Below, in pieces: positions 31,995 to 44,400 of a stretch of DNA of 64,000 nucleotides (positions are counted from its first letter, which is position 1; the number at the start of each line of letters is the position of its first letter). The stretch is taken from NCBI GenBank assembly GCA_963281255.1, contig OY725505.1:372001-436000 (forward strand), written 5' to 3'. The stretch is from Aphrocallistes beatrix (Eukaryota > Porifera > Hexactinellida > Sceptrulophora > Aphrocallistidae). The notes under the pieces were generated by a model, which was not told where the DNA came from, did no database searches, and was given only the letters and a program-made list of their open reading frames with translations. Made by a program: the position numbers and the translations under genes.

Positions 31995-32135
31995 AAAAAA
32001 AATACTAAGCATAAATGCCAACTTGAGTAATGGTAAAAGTGGGACGCGGGACATGGCGGGACGCAATAGAAAATTATTATATATGGAATAAAAAACTCGG
32101 GACGAAGTGAGAAAAGGCGGGACGGTTATAGATTA
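31995..32135. repeat. GTCCCG-type inverted-repeat element
   Basis: It contains ATGCCAACTTGAG at one end and several GGGACG units, matching 48517-48679, where both ends carry TATACATGCYAAC. It lies between the epoxide hydrolase and the 3' end of TTC27. Confidence 0.6.
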
Positions 32136-32147
32136 GTACCTTAATTA

Positions 32148-32232
32148 AAACCCGCCAATGCCATGGAGTCAATCCTATTTATAGTGCTGACCGCGTGCTT
32201 TTATTACTTCCCCGCCCAAAATGACTACACTG
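32148..32232. repeat. CCGCCCAAAATG-type short element
   Basis: It shares CTATTTATAG and CCCGCCCAAAATG with copies at 40706-40820, 49430-49515 and 62081-62197. This copy appears truncated. Confidence 0.5.
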
Positions 32233-32414
32233 GAAATAAGTTAGCAAAATCCATTGTCCATTGATGTTAATATACTTTCGTTAGAAATCGGAGAAATCAA
32301 ATAGCAAATGTTCTGAATTGATTATTGTTTGTTACATTTGAAAACTAAGACTGTTTATGATACAAATTACTAAATAAATTAGAATACAGAATAGATGAAA
32401 ATGTTCAAAATGAG

Positions 32415-35400
32415 CTAAATAGAAGTTGTTTTCTTCTGAGTTTGCTTTTGAATGGGATTAAAACATTCGTTCATAAACTTTTCAAATAAAACATCCAAAT
32501 TCGTGACGATAATGCTCAAATTTTCATTCGGCATTTTGATGTCCTTAAAATCTTCTAACATATCTTTCGACGCTTTTAAAATCGAACTGACACTTAACTT
32601 TATCGAGGATACCAAAGTGAAATTAACAAGTCCGTTAAGATCCTTTACAATCACATCAATTGAAATCTGCACAAAATGACAAGTGAATTCTACGATTTTC
32701 AACAAAGTTTCCGGCTGTTTATTCCAATTTGAATCTTGCTTTACAATTGAATGAGCTTTTTGCATGTGAAGTAGACCTTTATGCCGGTCCGAATCTTTAT
32801 CTGAGTTAACCAGCAGTTTAGCGAACAATTCCCATACATTCACATCATTAGTTATCATTGAGGTTACGCGTCCGAATAAAACAACTAACCTACTTCGATG
32901 TCTCGTGGAAGGGCATTGCAATGCATCGAATTGGTTTTCAACAACATGATTGACTAGTGACTTCAAGCAATCATAATTCAAATGTTTCGGTTTCACATCG
33001 AGTAGACGATGATATGTTTCTATTGCATCTGCGACGTGACCAATTTGTGAAGCTACGTACACAAAATTATCCATTATCTGCCAATTATCAAACGTGTTTC
33101 GTTGTGCTTCTTGTAATGCTTTGTATGCTAAATCACGAGACCCGATTTGTAGGAAAGAAGTTGCTAGATTGCTCCAAGCTTGTGCGTTTTCAGGATCAAG
33201 CGAAATGGCCTTCTGATAGGATTTGACTGCTAATTCAGGGTTTTTACCTTTCAACGCGGCCCAGCCTAAACTGAAACAAATTCCTGGCTGTAAGGCGTTG
33301 AGTTCGAGTGATTTTTCTAGATAGGGAATCGCTTTTTCATACTGTTTAATGTTAAGGTAATGGAGTCCAAGCGATTTTTGAGAACGAAAACTACGTTGAG
33401 ATGATGTAAGCCATGCTCTCTCATAGAAATCAATATTTTTCGTGATATCTCCTAGTGTGCACCAGAGATCTGGTGTCTCTTTTACTGATAATTGCTTCTT
33501 TACAAGCTCTTCAGCCTGACCTATGATAAAATGGAAACATCAAATAAAGATGTGAAGAGAACTGTATAAAACTGGAAAAAATTAAAATAAAAAATTACCA
33601 TATTTTCTGTCATTATGATATTTAGTATGACAGTCGACTCCGCTTAATAGGGTTACTGTTTAATCGGGTAAACCGCTTAATCGGGCCACTTTCGGCAGGA
33701 CCGGAATAGCTCTGACACATAGAAGCTAATACAAAATATTTTCGGTTAATAGGGTTCTCCGTTTAATCGGGGCAAAATGTCTTCTGACCGATGTGACCCT
33801 ATTAAGCGGAGTCGACTGTATATATTATTTTAATCTCAACATTGGGTGTTATAAGCAGTTACCTACATTGGAGTACTTGCAAAAATAAAATGTTATTAAG
33901 TATTAGTTAACCTACGAACAAACTAATGATGAAAAGGAAAAAATAGATCTGAGGCTTATCAGAATATGAATTACAAGTATCCAAGTATCATATATCAGTT
34001 AACAACTAATATGATCCATTCATATTGTAGTAAACCCATATCAGTGTAGAGATTGAATTATATAAATAATTACTTTTTTCAGAAAAAATTTAAGTAACAT
34101 CTTCTTCAATGAACTCTTGTGAACCATAGTTTACATTGCCTAGTGCAATGGGATGGAAGGCCTGAATTCCCAGGTCCTTCCATCTTCATTTTAATAAAAA
34201 AGAGAGAATTAAAACAGAAAATTAACAATGCATTTTAATATTATTAAAACTCCATTTTCCCAAATCGCATCAATTTCCATTATGACTTTGATTTATAGCC
34301 TAGTTTCATGAGTAACCTATCGAAATTGTCATTTTTTCATTGTTTACTAACATGAGAGTCCTCATTAGAGTTGTGAAGGGGAGCATACCTTCACATCTCT
34401 GAGGACTCCCATACTATTCCTATCTGTCAGGAACTTTTTTTAGAGAATAGCCACGACCTGCCGAATTATCAGCATTCATTTAAATATTAACATTGGTTTT
34501 GGTAAAATATTAATTATATATGCACTTTTATGAAAAATAAGAGATAATTCAAAGTACTTTGAAGTCATCCTTCTTTTGACCCCAGGTTTTTCGTCCATCA
34601 TTGTTTTTGTCGCTAAGCTTCTGTAAACTTTAGTATTATTATTATTAGTAAATTCATTACAAAAATAGTCTTTTTAGCTGCCGAGATTGTGAAATCAATT
34701 GGACAAAAGAAACGGTTTTACGTCCAATTGATTTCAACAACATAAACCAACGAAAAAAAACACGACCATTTTTTAATGGAATCACTACTACAATAAAAAC
34801 AATGTTTACAGAGGCCTAGCGGCAAGAAAACAGATGAAAAAAAAAAAAAACAGGGGTAAAAAAACGACTAAGACTGAGGCTATGATTCAAACAACATGAT
34901 ATATTTAGTTATTCCAAGACAGTTCGTATTCAAAAGAAGTGTTGATATTCTAGACAGGAATTATTGTCTGCAGCTACAACCCACTGAACTCCAGGAGAGC
35001 TTTTACTTTCGGAGAGTCATTAATTGCATCAACTAAGTAGTTATAGACTAAATATATCCGATAACTTCGTGATATCGTAGCAAAAAGAACTGATATTGTG
35101 AAATGAATACTATCAGATAAAATATTCAAATATGGTAGGTATATACGTAGTAGATATTCAAAAGGAATTTAAAGTAGACAAACCGTAATCCAATACATAC
35201 ATACGGAGATATATATAATTCAATATGTACAAAGTAAATGGGTTAAGCAGTAATAATGGCTTCGTTTTTCACACGCGTGGCCTCTACAATCAATTCATAC
35301 ACAGGACAAGAAGGGTATCGGTTTGGAGACGTAGCAAGAGCTACCACCAGTAGAATTGGTGCGACTGTACTTAAGTACACCGGAAAGGAAGACTACCATT

Positions 35401-38400
35401 TTGGGGATATTTCACGCACGACGATTGATAGATACTATGGATGGAAGCAAGGCAACGGTACACCGGCCTTAGAAGGAATACGTTCCAGAGTTTTAAGCTA
35501 CACAGCTAAAGATCATTACGTGATTGGAGATATCACCCTAGCGACTGTCAGGCATTTCATAAACCTCTTTCGATACACTTCGAACCATTTGATTTACTCG
35601 GGGTCAGGTTCGAAGCAGGATAATCCAAATTCAAGTGATGAAAGTTCTAAAGATCCATCAGAGAATATTGACAAATTGATTGAGGTATTTTCACATGCAT
35701 TTTGGTCACCAGATATACCCCAAGTTAAAATCCAAAATCCGCGATGGAAAATTCCTAGTGAGGTGATTTGGAATTCGTTTTGGGATCGATCCTACGAATT
35801 AAGTATTCAATGTCTGAAGCTTGGAATTTTAGTGATCGACGATTTCTTAAATCTAGAAACATTCTTGTTCATCGGCCTACCTTCTCTAGTTTTGATTGAA
35901 GCCGTACACAGGTCCGTCGACAAAGAAGGGATTATTTTAGCTACGGGGATAGTGGTAACCGAATTAAACTGTCCAAATGAATTCGCTGAGCTATTCAAAG
36001 CTGTTAAGAAATTTAAAGGTAACTTTTTCGCTTTAGAGTTCAACAATTTTGAGTTATGTTGGCTGAAATTAAATCTACTTTTCGCGTGTTGTGACAAGAT
36101 TCCTCCGCAAGATATCTCCAGTCGATTGAGTGAGGAGCGCATTATTCTCATAAACTCCATCAAAGCGAAGGTAACACAGGTCGCAATCGGGATTACACAG
36201 ATGAGTGTGTTCAAGAGCAAATTTGGTGGAGTAATTACTCGAGTCATTGATGAAATTTCAGAAACAGAAGATGGCTAATAACTAGTAAGAAAGGAATTTT
36301 TGAGGTTTATTTGTAAACAATATTATCCTTTACTTTTGTATACAGCTTTATGTAACTTTTGATATCAGCCGTAACTTTCAAATATACTTGTGTCTTGTTG
36401 TGGTTATGACTTGATTGATTCAATTCGGATAGTCAAGTAGGAAATCTTGTACCGATACAAGAAAATGCTAATTACAATTTACTATATTAAGAGCCTAGTA
36501 ATTTCTAAAATTACCTAATTTATCTATATATCATATTTTATATTGTTTCTGAAGTAGTTCCAAGTCAAAGTCCTGGTATCAATCAACCCAATAGAGAATC
36601 TATTCGGATGGATGAAGCATAACCTTAGTAGAGATCGACCAAGAACAAAATCAGATCGTAAAGATCGGATTTCTGCCATATGGGATTCCATAACCCCGGA
36701 ATTTTTGGAAACATACTGGTCTTCAATCCGAAAAGGTGTCAAAAAATGATCGACAGCAATGGTAACAAGATAAATTACTGATCATCAGACACATATAGTA
36801 ATATTCTGCTTAAAATTTAATAAAGGAATTGACTAATTGATACTTAGGTTAATTAATGGACAGAGTGTATATACATTAATAATATATATATTGTGGTGGG
36901 CCAGGAGGAATAATAATCTATTGAACGACTAGAAAATCTCGCATGCATATTTTGAGCTTTTTCTGAATCTATTGGAGTGATCGAAACTAATCATAAATGC
37001 TCAAACCTGTTTAGCGAAACAAGTTAGTATGCATAACACATTCGTACTTGGTGCAAAGCATGCTAGTCAGCACACAACAATCGTAGTTGGTAAGTATAAA
37101 TATTTGTATAATATCTGACCTAAATCTAAGATGCGATTTCTCAAAACAAAAACTATCAAGAAAAACACACCAAGATTCCTTTCAGTATTTATGCCTGCAG
37201 TAGCGGCAAATCTTGGAACGTTTCTCATCGGATACAGTGTCGGATATCCATCGCCAATTGAAGGAGATATCAAGAAATTAGGGATTCTTGATAAGGCTAC
37301 CTTTCCTATTTTTGGTTCCATCCAGTACTTTTTCGCCATTTTCGGAACCATTCTTAGCTATTTCCTCGTCGAATCTTTTGGCAAAAAGTTCCTCATCATT
37401 ATTACCACAGTACCTAATGCTTTAGGTTGGGTTTTGATAGCATATGGGCATAACTGGAGCATCATGCTTTTGGGTAGAAGTTTGACTGGCATTGCTTATG
37501 GTATTCTCTGTTCTCTTATCTCTGTTTACGTAGCTGATTTATCTCCCACGAGCATGAAAGGATTTTTCGGTAGCTTTTTTACACATTTCTTTCTTCTTGG
37601 CAAACTTGGGAGTCATTTTCTAGGCATTTTCCTAAACTTCCGATGGTTGGCAATCGTATGCATTATGGTATCACTCATTCAAATATTATTGCTGTGTTTC
37701 CAACCTTACTCACCAAACTGGCTAATGACGAAAAAACAAGAAAAAAGAGCTCTGAAAACCCTCCAGTACCTGAGAGGTGCTGATCATAATTCTCTACGAG
37801 AATTTGATGAAATTAAAATTGTTGTGGAAAAGAATTACTCTGACACTTTCTATCAGAGGTTCGTCATCCTATTTCATAATACAAACTACTTAAAGACTAT
37901 TTTCAAAATCGGACTGCTCTTTGCATTCCTTGTGCTAACCGGTATAATTATCAGTAGTAAGTACGTACTCAGTTAGCATTCTCAGTACCAGTCGCTTACT
38001 CTCTCCAAAAATAGCTTCACTCCTCCCAACTTGTGCTCAATTCTTGACAGCAAGCATATGCAGCTTTGTTGTTGATAAGACAGGAAGAAAGATTCTGTTA
38101 ATATTGTCTTCAACTGGAGTTGCTTTCAGCCATACAATTAACTCAGTCTACTTTTTCGGGATATATCATTTATGGCCCTATTGCTATAATCAATCCAATT
38201 CATCCTACCTCATCCTCTCCCAAAGTGGCGTCAACAGTGGAGTATTCTGTGACTATATCACTTTACTCCCTGTCATTGCTCTAATAATCTTCAAAGGTTC
38301 TTTCGGATTTGGATGGGGAGCAATACCATGGATAATCATGGCAGAATCCCTCCCCATCAAGATACGTTCCATCGGTGCTAGTGTATCAGTTTTCATTTTC

Positions 38401-41400
38401 CTATTTTTTTCTGGAACACAAGTTCTAATGTTCCCATACTTTCTAACACTATTAGGACCCCACTTTGTCTATCTGACTTTTGTGATACTGAATATTTTGA
38501 GTGGAGTTTATGTTCTAGTATTCATCCCAGAAACGAAAAACAAATGTTTAGAAGAGATTGAAATCTTGTTTCAAGGAAAAACATTGTTTATACCATTCAA
38601 AATTGCCAATCCTTTTGCTAGGGAATACAGTTACAATGTCAATGCATCTAGTTTTTAGATTAACTTTACAAATTCTATTTAGGCATAACTTACTCCGCAT
38701 GGGAGTTTCTTCATTTCCTGTGTAATAAACATGTTTCTTATTAATTGTCGTAGAGATATATCATGATCAGCTGTAAAAAAGTTTCAACATTGTTGATCTT
38801 TTACTATTCATAATTGGATGATATGTTGTGCACAGGACCTATAGAAGCATATGGAATTTCTTTATGTGCTACTGCCATTTTGGGCCCCCAAAGTAATAAT
38901 CATTCATATAAAGTTTAGTTAAATAAAAGCTAGGGCATTAGGATCTTTCGATCCATGATCGAAAGATCCGGATCGCGACCCTTTTTTTGAGGATCGAGAT
39001 CCTTTTTAAAAGTAGGATCGGGATCGGATCGAAACTTTTACTGAATTCGATCCGATCCTTTTTCTTTTCAATCCCCAAGTTGGAGGTGAAAGTGTTGAAA
39101 TTTATGTTGATTAAATATATTTTACGTTGATTAAATATAGGGTGGCCCAGGGAAATTGAGACAAATTTCAATGTTTTATTTACCACACAAATATATGAAC
39201 TATTTCGGATTTGCTAATATTTATTAGTGTTATATATCTTTATGTTCAATTTGATTCAAAATGGCCACATTTAGAAATTTCACACCTCCGTAATCTAACC
39301 TTGAACTGGTCGATGCAGCGATTGACTTTGGACAAATCTAATTTTTTCCAAGAAAGCTGAATTTTCCTTTTCAGATCTTGTAAACTCGTTGGTGGTATGC
39401 GATAGACTTCCTGTTCCATCATACCCCAAATCCCGTAGTCAAGGGGATTGAGGTCAGGAGAATTTGGGGGCCAAGCTTCCTTCGTCCAAAACCCAACATT
39501 CTCAGATTTCAGGTATTCTGATATTTTGGTTGCAGTATGGCATGGAGCGGAGTCCTGTTGGAAATGGAGATTGTGTTTGCGACAAGTAGGAACAACTATG
39601 GGTGCTAAAATGTCACTTAGGTAGCGATCTGCATTCAGATTGTCACCTTGTTTGAAGAATACAAGATCGGTTTTCACATTATGTGCGACTCCTGCCCAAA
39701 CCATCAGTTTCCTACTGAATTTATTCCTTTCAACGATAGTATTCTTATTGAGAGGCTTCTTCGTGCCTTCTTTAATTAAACCCGATCGTTTTGGCGGTTT
39801 AGGGGTTGATCCATTATGAAATTCTTTTAATCACAAAACAGAACTCGTCTCTGCGAGTTACCCTCCAAGCTTCGACGAAGAGCTCTTGATCTTTTCTCTC
39901 TCTTGACTTTTTGGGGGCTTGTAAGTGCTTGTTTCTTTTCCTTCTTTCTTGCTTTCAGCTTCATGTCCCTTCTTACAATTCTCTGAGCTGTGGTTTTAGG
40001 AATTTTGATCTCTCTGGCTATTTTTCTCAATGATTGAGCTGGTTTGCGGTGGAGGCGTGCTGCAATTTTCTTTCTAGCCACACGACTGGCCTCGGGAATC
40101 TTACCACCAGAACCCAATTTTCTGGAGCTATCGCCACCATTTCGGAGCCTTTGTACATGCCGATAAACAGTAGCTCTTGAAATTTGGAGATATTTCACAT
40201 GTTTCCAGATTTCAGTTGCACTTTGTCCATGATTGAAATGTGACTCAATGACTCTTCTCTTTTCTAATTCTCTCATCATCACGGTAGGAAATCAGAATTC
40301 AAGTGTAAAATAAGGTATTTGGTATGGTTTCTGCAATTAAAGTATAATTGAAAGTTAGTTATGAGCTAAGGTCATGTAATAATAGAATATACATTTGTCT
40401 CAATTTCCCTGGGCCACCCTGTATATGTGTTTTATGGTTTGAATACTAATTTAAGCACTATGTACGTCCCAGCCTGCCGCAGACGGACGGACATTGCACA
40501 CCGTCCATGCCATAAGGCATCTCCTTCCAGGAGCTGTACTAAAAATGATAGTCTTCTGACTATTATTGAAAGGATCTTTTTGGGGATCGTGATCGGATCG
40601 AAGATCCTTTTATAAAATTAGGATCGTGATCGGATCGAAGATCCTTTTATAAGTTAGGATCGGGATCTGGATCCTTTTTTTGAGGATCAACTAATGCCCT
40701 AATAAAGGCTTATTAACCCGCGCTTGGCGAGGTGTTTTGTAGCGTCATTTCCTGTTTAAGCCATTTTGGGCGGGGAAACCATACAAGTTTGGGGTCTGAC
40801 TATAAATAGAAAAAAATCACTTAGCCAACCGCAGGTTAAGAGAATAAATATACATAAGCACCTGCTAATAGATATGACGCAAATGCATCTCTAAACTAGT
40901 CAATGGAATAAAATTCTTATTCTGCTCTAAGAAAATTCGAAATATTTCTTCCCCAAGTCCAGAGAGCAGTACTTGGTCAATTTTAAAAGTTTTTGAGACA
41001 CCCTGCATACTTCAATAAGTTAAAGTTGTTATATAACTGACGAACAGGCAAATCAGGAATGGATAGATGGAAGTTAATTAATGGAAAGTTAACCAAATGA
41101 GTACATATTAATTACCAAAACATTGTAATACTACCATTAATTCTACAGAACAATTCTCTACAAGTAGATTAGAGAATCTTAAAAATATAAGTAACAAACC
41201 GATCAAGCCAGTCTTGTATACTTGTGAACCAAAGTTTACATTGCCTAGTGCAATGGGATGGAAGGCCTGAATTCCCGGGTCCTTCCATCTTCATTTTTCT
41301 TCAATAAAGAGAGTTAAAATTTTATATAGTATTCGAATACATTCACATCAAGATCTTATTTCTATCGTAATAATAGAATCGTTTTTCTTTGTTCAATTGA

Positions 41401-44400
41401 TTTAATAGCCAAGGCAATTAAACCCCCCCCCCCCCCCCCCCGACAATTTAGTTACTACGAGTACTACGTACGAATAAACAGAAGCCTAGTGACAAAAAAA
41501 AACCTACTTCGACTGTAGGATAGTGGAAATCAGTGTTATCATTATTAGGTGGAACATAATGTATAATGGATCGATTTTCACCTATATTTCCCTTCTGATG
41601 TACAATTTTTAAGCTACTGCTGCCCAAGGATATGCAACAATACCTCGAAAGATAACAAATTATGTACAAAATATTTTGGGTGGTATTCGTCATATAGCAA
41701 ATACCCTCTCCAAAGATTATACAGTAGTATTATCATTTCAAATGACTGTAAGAAGATTGTTTTTAGTTTTTGACAGATCAAGTGTCAAAAACTAAAAACA
41801 ACTTAGAAAAATCTAGGGTCATTGTATCTCAGGTCTTCACTATACCCTCCCTCCCTATTTCCTCATCAGGAACTCGGTAATATAAGAGAAAATAGACACT
41901 TTGAAATATGAATATATGTTACTTACCTAGCTTTCCTTGAGACTGCATGCATTGGATCAATTCCTCCCACATTTCTAACTCCTTGAAAATATCACTAGCA
42001 GATTGTGTACAGCCAAGAGACTGTAGTAAAGAGGCTAGCCTCGATTTTACCTTCCATCTGGGCGGGAACGGTAACGTATAAATCAACGCAAGTCTGTAAT
42101 GCAATTGCGTTGGATCCATCTTTGCACATAATAGATTATTCAAAACTTCAATCTGGTTCATACTACGTTCAACTGTACGTGTTTTCACGCTCTCTATGAT
42201 GCTGCGTTGATAGAGAACACAAGCTTGGATCGACCAGAGGGTCGGAGAGGAGAGGAGTGGTTGGAGGTAGGCTATAATCTCTTCTTTTGAAAGATTGTTC
42301 TGAGGTGAGGCCCGAGTCATTTCTTGGACACGAGCTAAAATAAGCGCTTGGTATATCGGGGCGAGGTCATGATCTTGCTCCAGTCTATCACCAGTGAACT
42401 AGGAAAATAAAAATAATATTGAAATTTTAGGATGAAAATAGAAATCCAAATAAAAAAGGAATATTTCTTGAAAAATTAAGGATATGCATTTATATCAGAG
42501 TATATAATTTTGTACTGATATTCCAAATTATAACTTAAACTGCATATACAGGTGACTCCGCTTAATTGGGACACTTTGGTCCCGGATATTTTGTCCCAAT
42601 TAACCGATGCAATATACTATTAGCTTCTATGTAAGGGAGCAATTCCGTTCCTGGAGACTTGTCCCAATTAAGCGGTTGCCCGATTAACCAGAGTTGACGG
42701 TCATTATGTTAATGGTAAAAAAATGTAGAACGACAGACCGATAGTGTTGTTCCAGAGAATACAAACAAAGAGGTGAAATAAGTGCATATAGCATAAATAC
42801 TAAAAAATAATATTTATATTCAATAATATATTCATTTCCTCAAATAATTAACGCTAAAAGAATATTAATTTTCGAAATTATTTCATTTTCTAAACTCAAT
42901 CTTCTTTTAGCGTTGTGATCCATAGTATCAGAAATAAACTTTGCTCTGCTTAATACTTTTTATGTCTAATTAGCTGAAAGCATTATAAAGAAAATCTGAT
43001 ACTTTGTTGCTCATAAAAATGCAATTACCACAAGTAGATCCTAGACAAAAAATGTGCTGAGAATCATCACTTTATCAGTCGACTAGGAACTTTGGGGAAA
43101 TTTTATCTAGAATAGTATGATCTTACACCAACGTCATACAAAATGCTGGGTATATATAGTAAAGCTTTTTTTCAATTTGCACAGAAAAACTTTTTGAAAA
43201 AGGGTTTCAATATACAAATTAATTCGTATATCAGTCCTTGTGAATGGCTTCAAAGGGAAGAAAGTATTCAATCAATTTGAAGGAGGTTTCGTATAAAAAT
43301 TCACAAGACACAGTTCAAGCAATGACACGTATAGTGTGCAAAAAGTCCAATTTGTAGAGTGAGAAGGGTAAAAATTCCCAATATCTTAGTACAATTCCAC
43401 AAATCTGAATGATAAGTTGCCTACAATTGCAATAAAAATCAAAACAAACAAAAGGCTCGCCTTAAGGCAGTGATTCTCAACTTTTTTTCAACCCGTGCAC
43501 CCCCAGGCAGGGGTGGCTACAGCCCCCCCATCGGGGTAAATTTAATAATCTGTTTGGGAAAGAAATTTAGAACAAACACTATAATTTTGCCCCCCTGTCG
43601 GGGAATTCCTGGCGCCACCCTTGTTCCCAGGACCAACCAAATTCGAAATGGTCGGATTTTTTCATTAAAACTCAGTTATGCTTGATACTCTCTAACTCCC
43701 TATTCCTGGTCCCGTTCACACCCCGACTTAAGGGCCGCGCACCCCTGGTTGCGAAGCGCTGTCTTGATGGGGGCTTTGGGGATTCTGGTAGATAATACCT
43801 TTTTTATAGAATGTTTCTCTTTTTAATTAATAAAAATTTGTAGCGCAACTGCAAAAGAGGAATCCCAAGTTTTCCATTTATGGTGAATGTCTTAAAGATT
43901 ATCTGAAGTAGAAATACAGTCAGGGTCGCTTAACATAAACATTCTTTCATTATTAACTAACCTCCTGGTCCCAATTTCATTTTTTAGATAGGATTTGTAT
44001 TGAACCAAGTTCGCTTAATACGAAATATCTCTATTATGAACATATTTTGGTCCCCTGGTGCTTCACAATAAGCGACCCTGACTGTACTATTACTTGTGTG
44101 AAATGTTATACAGTCGACTCCACTTAATGGGGTCACATCGGTCAGAGGACATTTTGCCCAATTAAGTTGAGAACTAATCCGGGCCTGCCAAAAGTGGCCC
44201 AATTAAACAGTGACCCTATTAAGCGGAATCGACTTTATCTCCTTTTTATTATTTATAGGAAAAGATGGAAGGACCTGGGAATTCAGACCTTCCATCCCAT
44301 TGCACTAGGCAATGTAAACTTTGGTTCACAAGTACAGATCTCTCTATAGGATGTTACTTAAATTAATTATATCCAAAAGTAGTTTAAATAGATAACTTCT

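Larger units (their letters stand above)
38931..40701. mobile_element. GATC-rich inverted-repeat element hosting a mariner
   Basis: The outer ends TAGGGCATTAGGATC and GATCAACTAATGCCCTA are inverted repeats. Sub-terminal arms are made of GGATC / GATCC units (38941-39060 and 40570-40690). The mariner at 39138-40421 is inserted between the arms. Confidence 0.65.

Noticed and set aside
36524-36742. Transposase-like ending IWDSITPEFLETYW
   Set aside because: It is too short and lacks catalytic residues or inverted repeats; noted only as spacer content.
37957-37985. A 29-base intron in the sugar transporter
   Set aside because: It is too short, and joining gives the wrong frame with an early stop.
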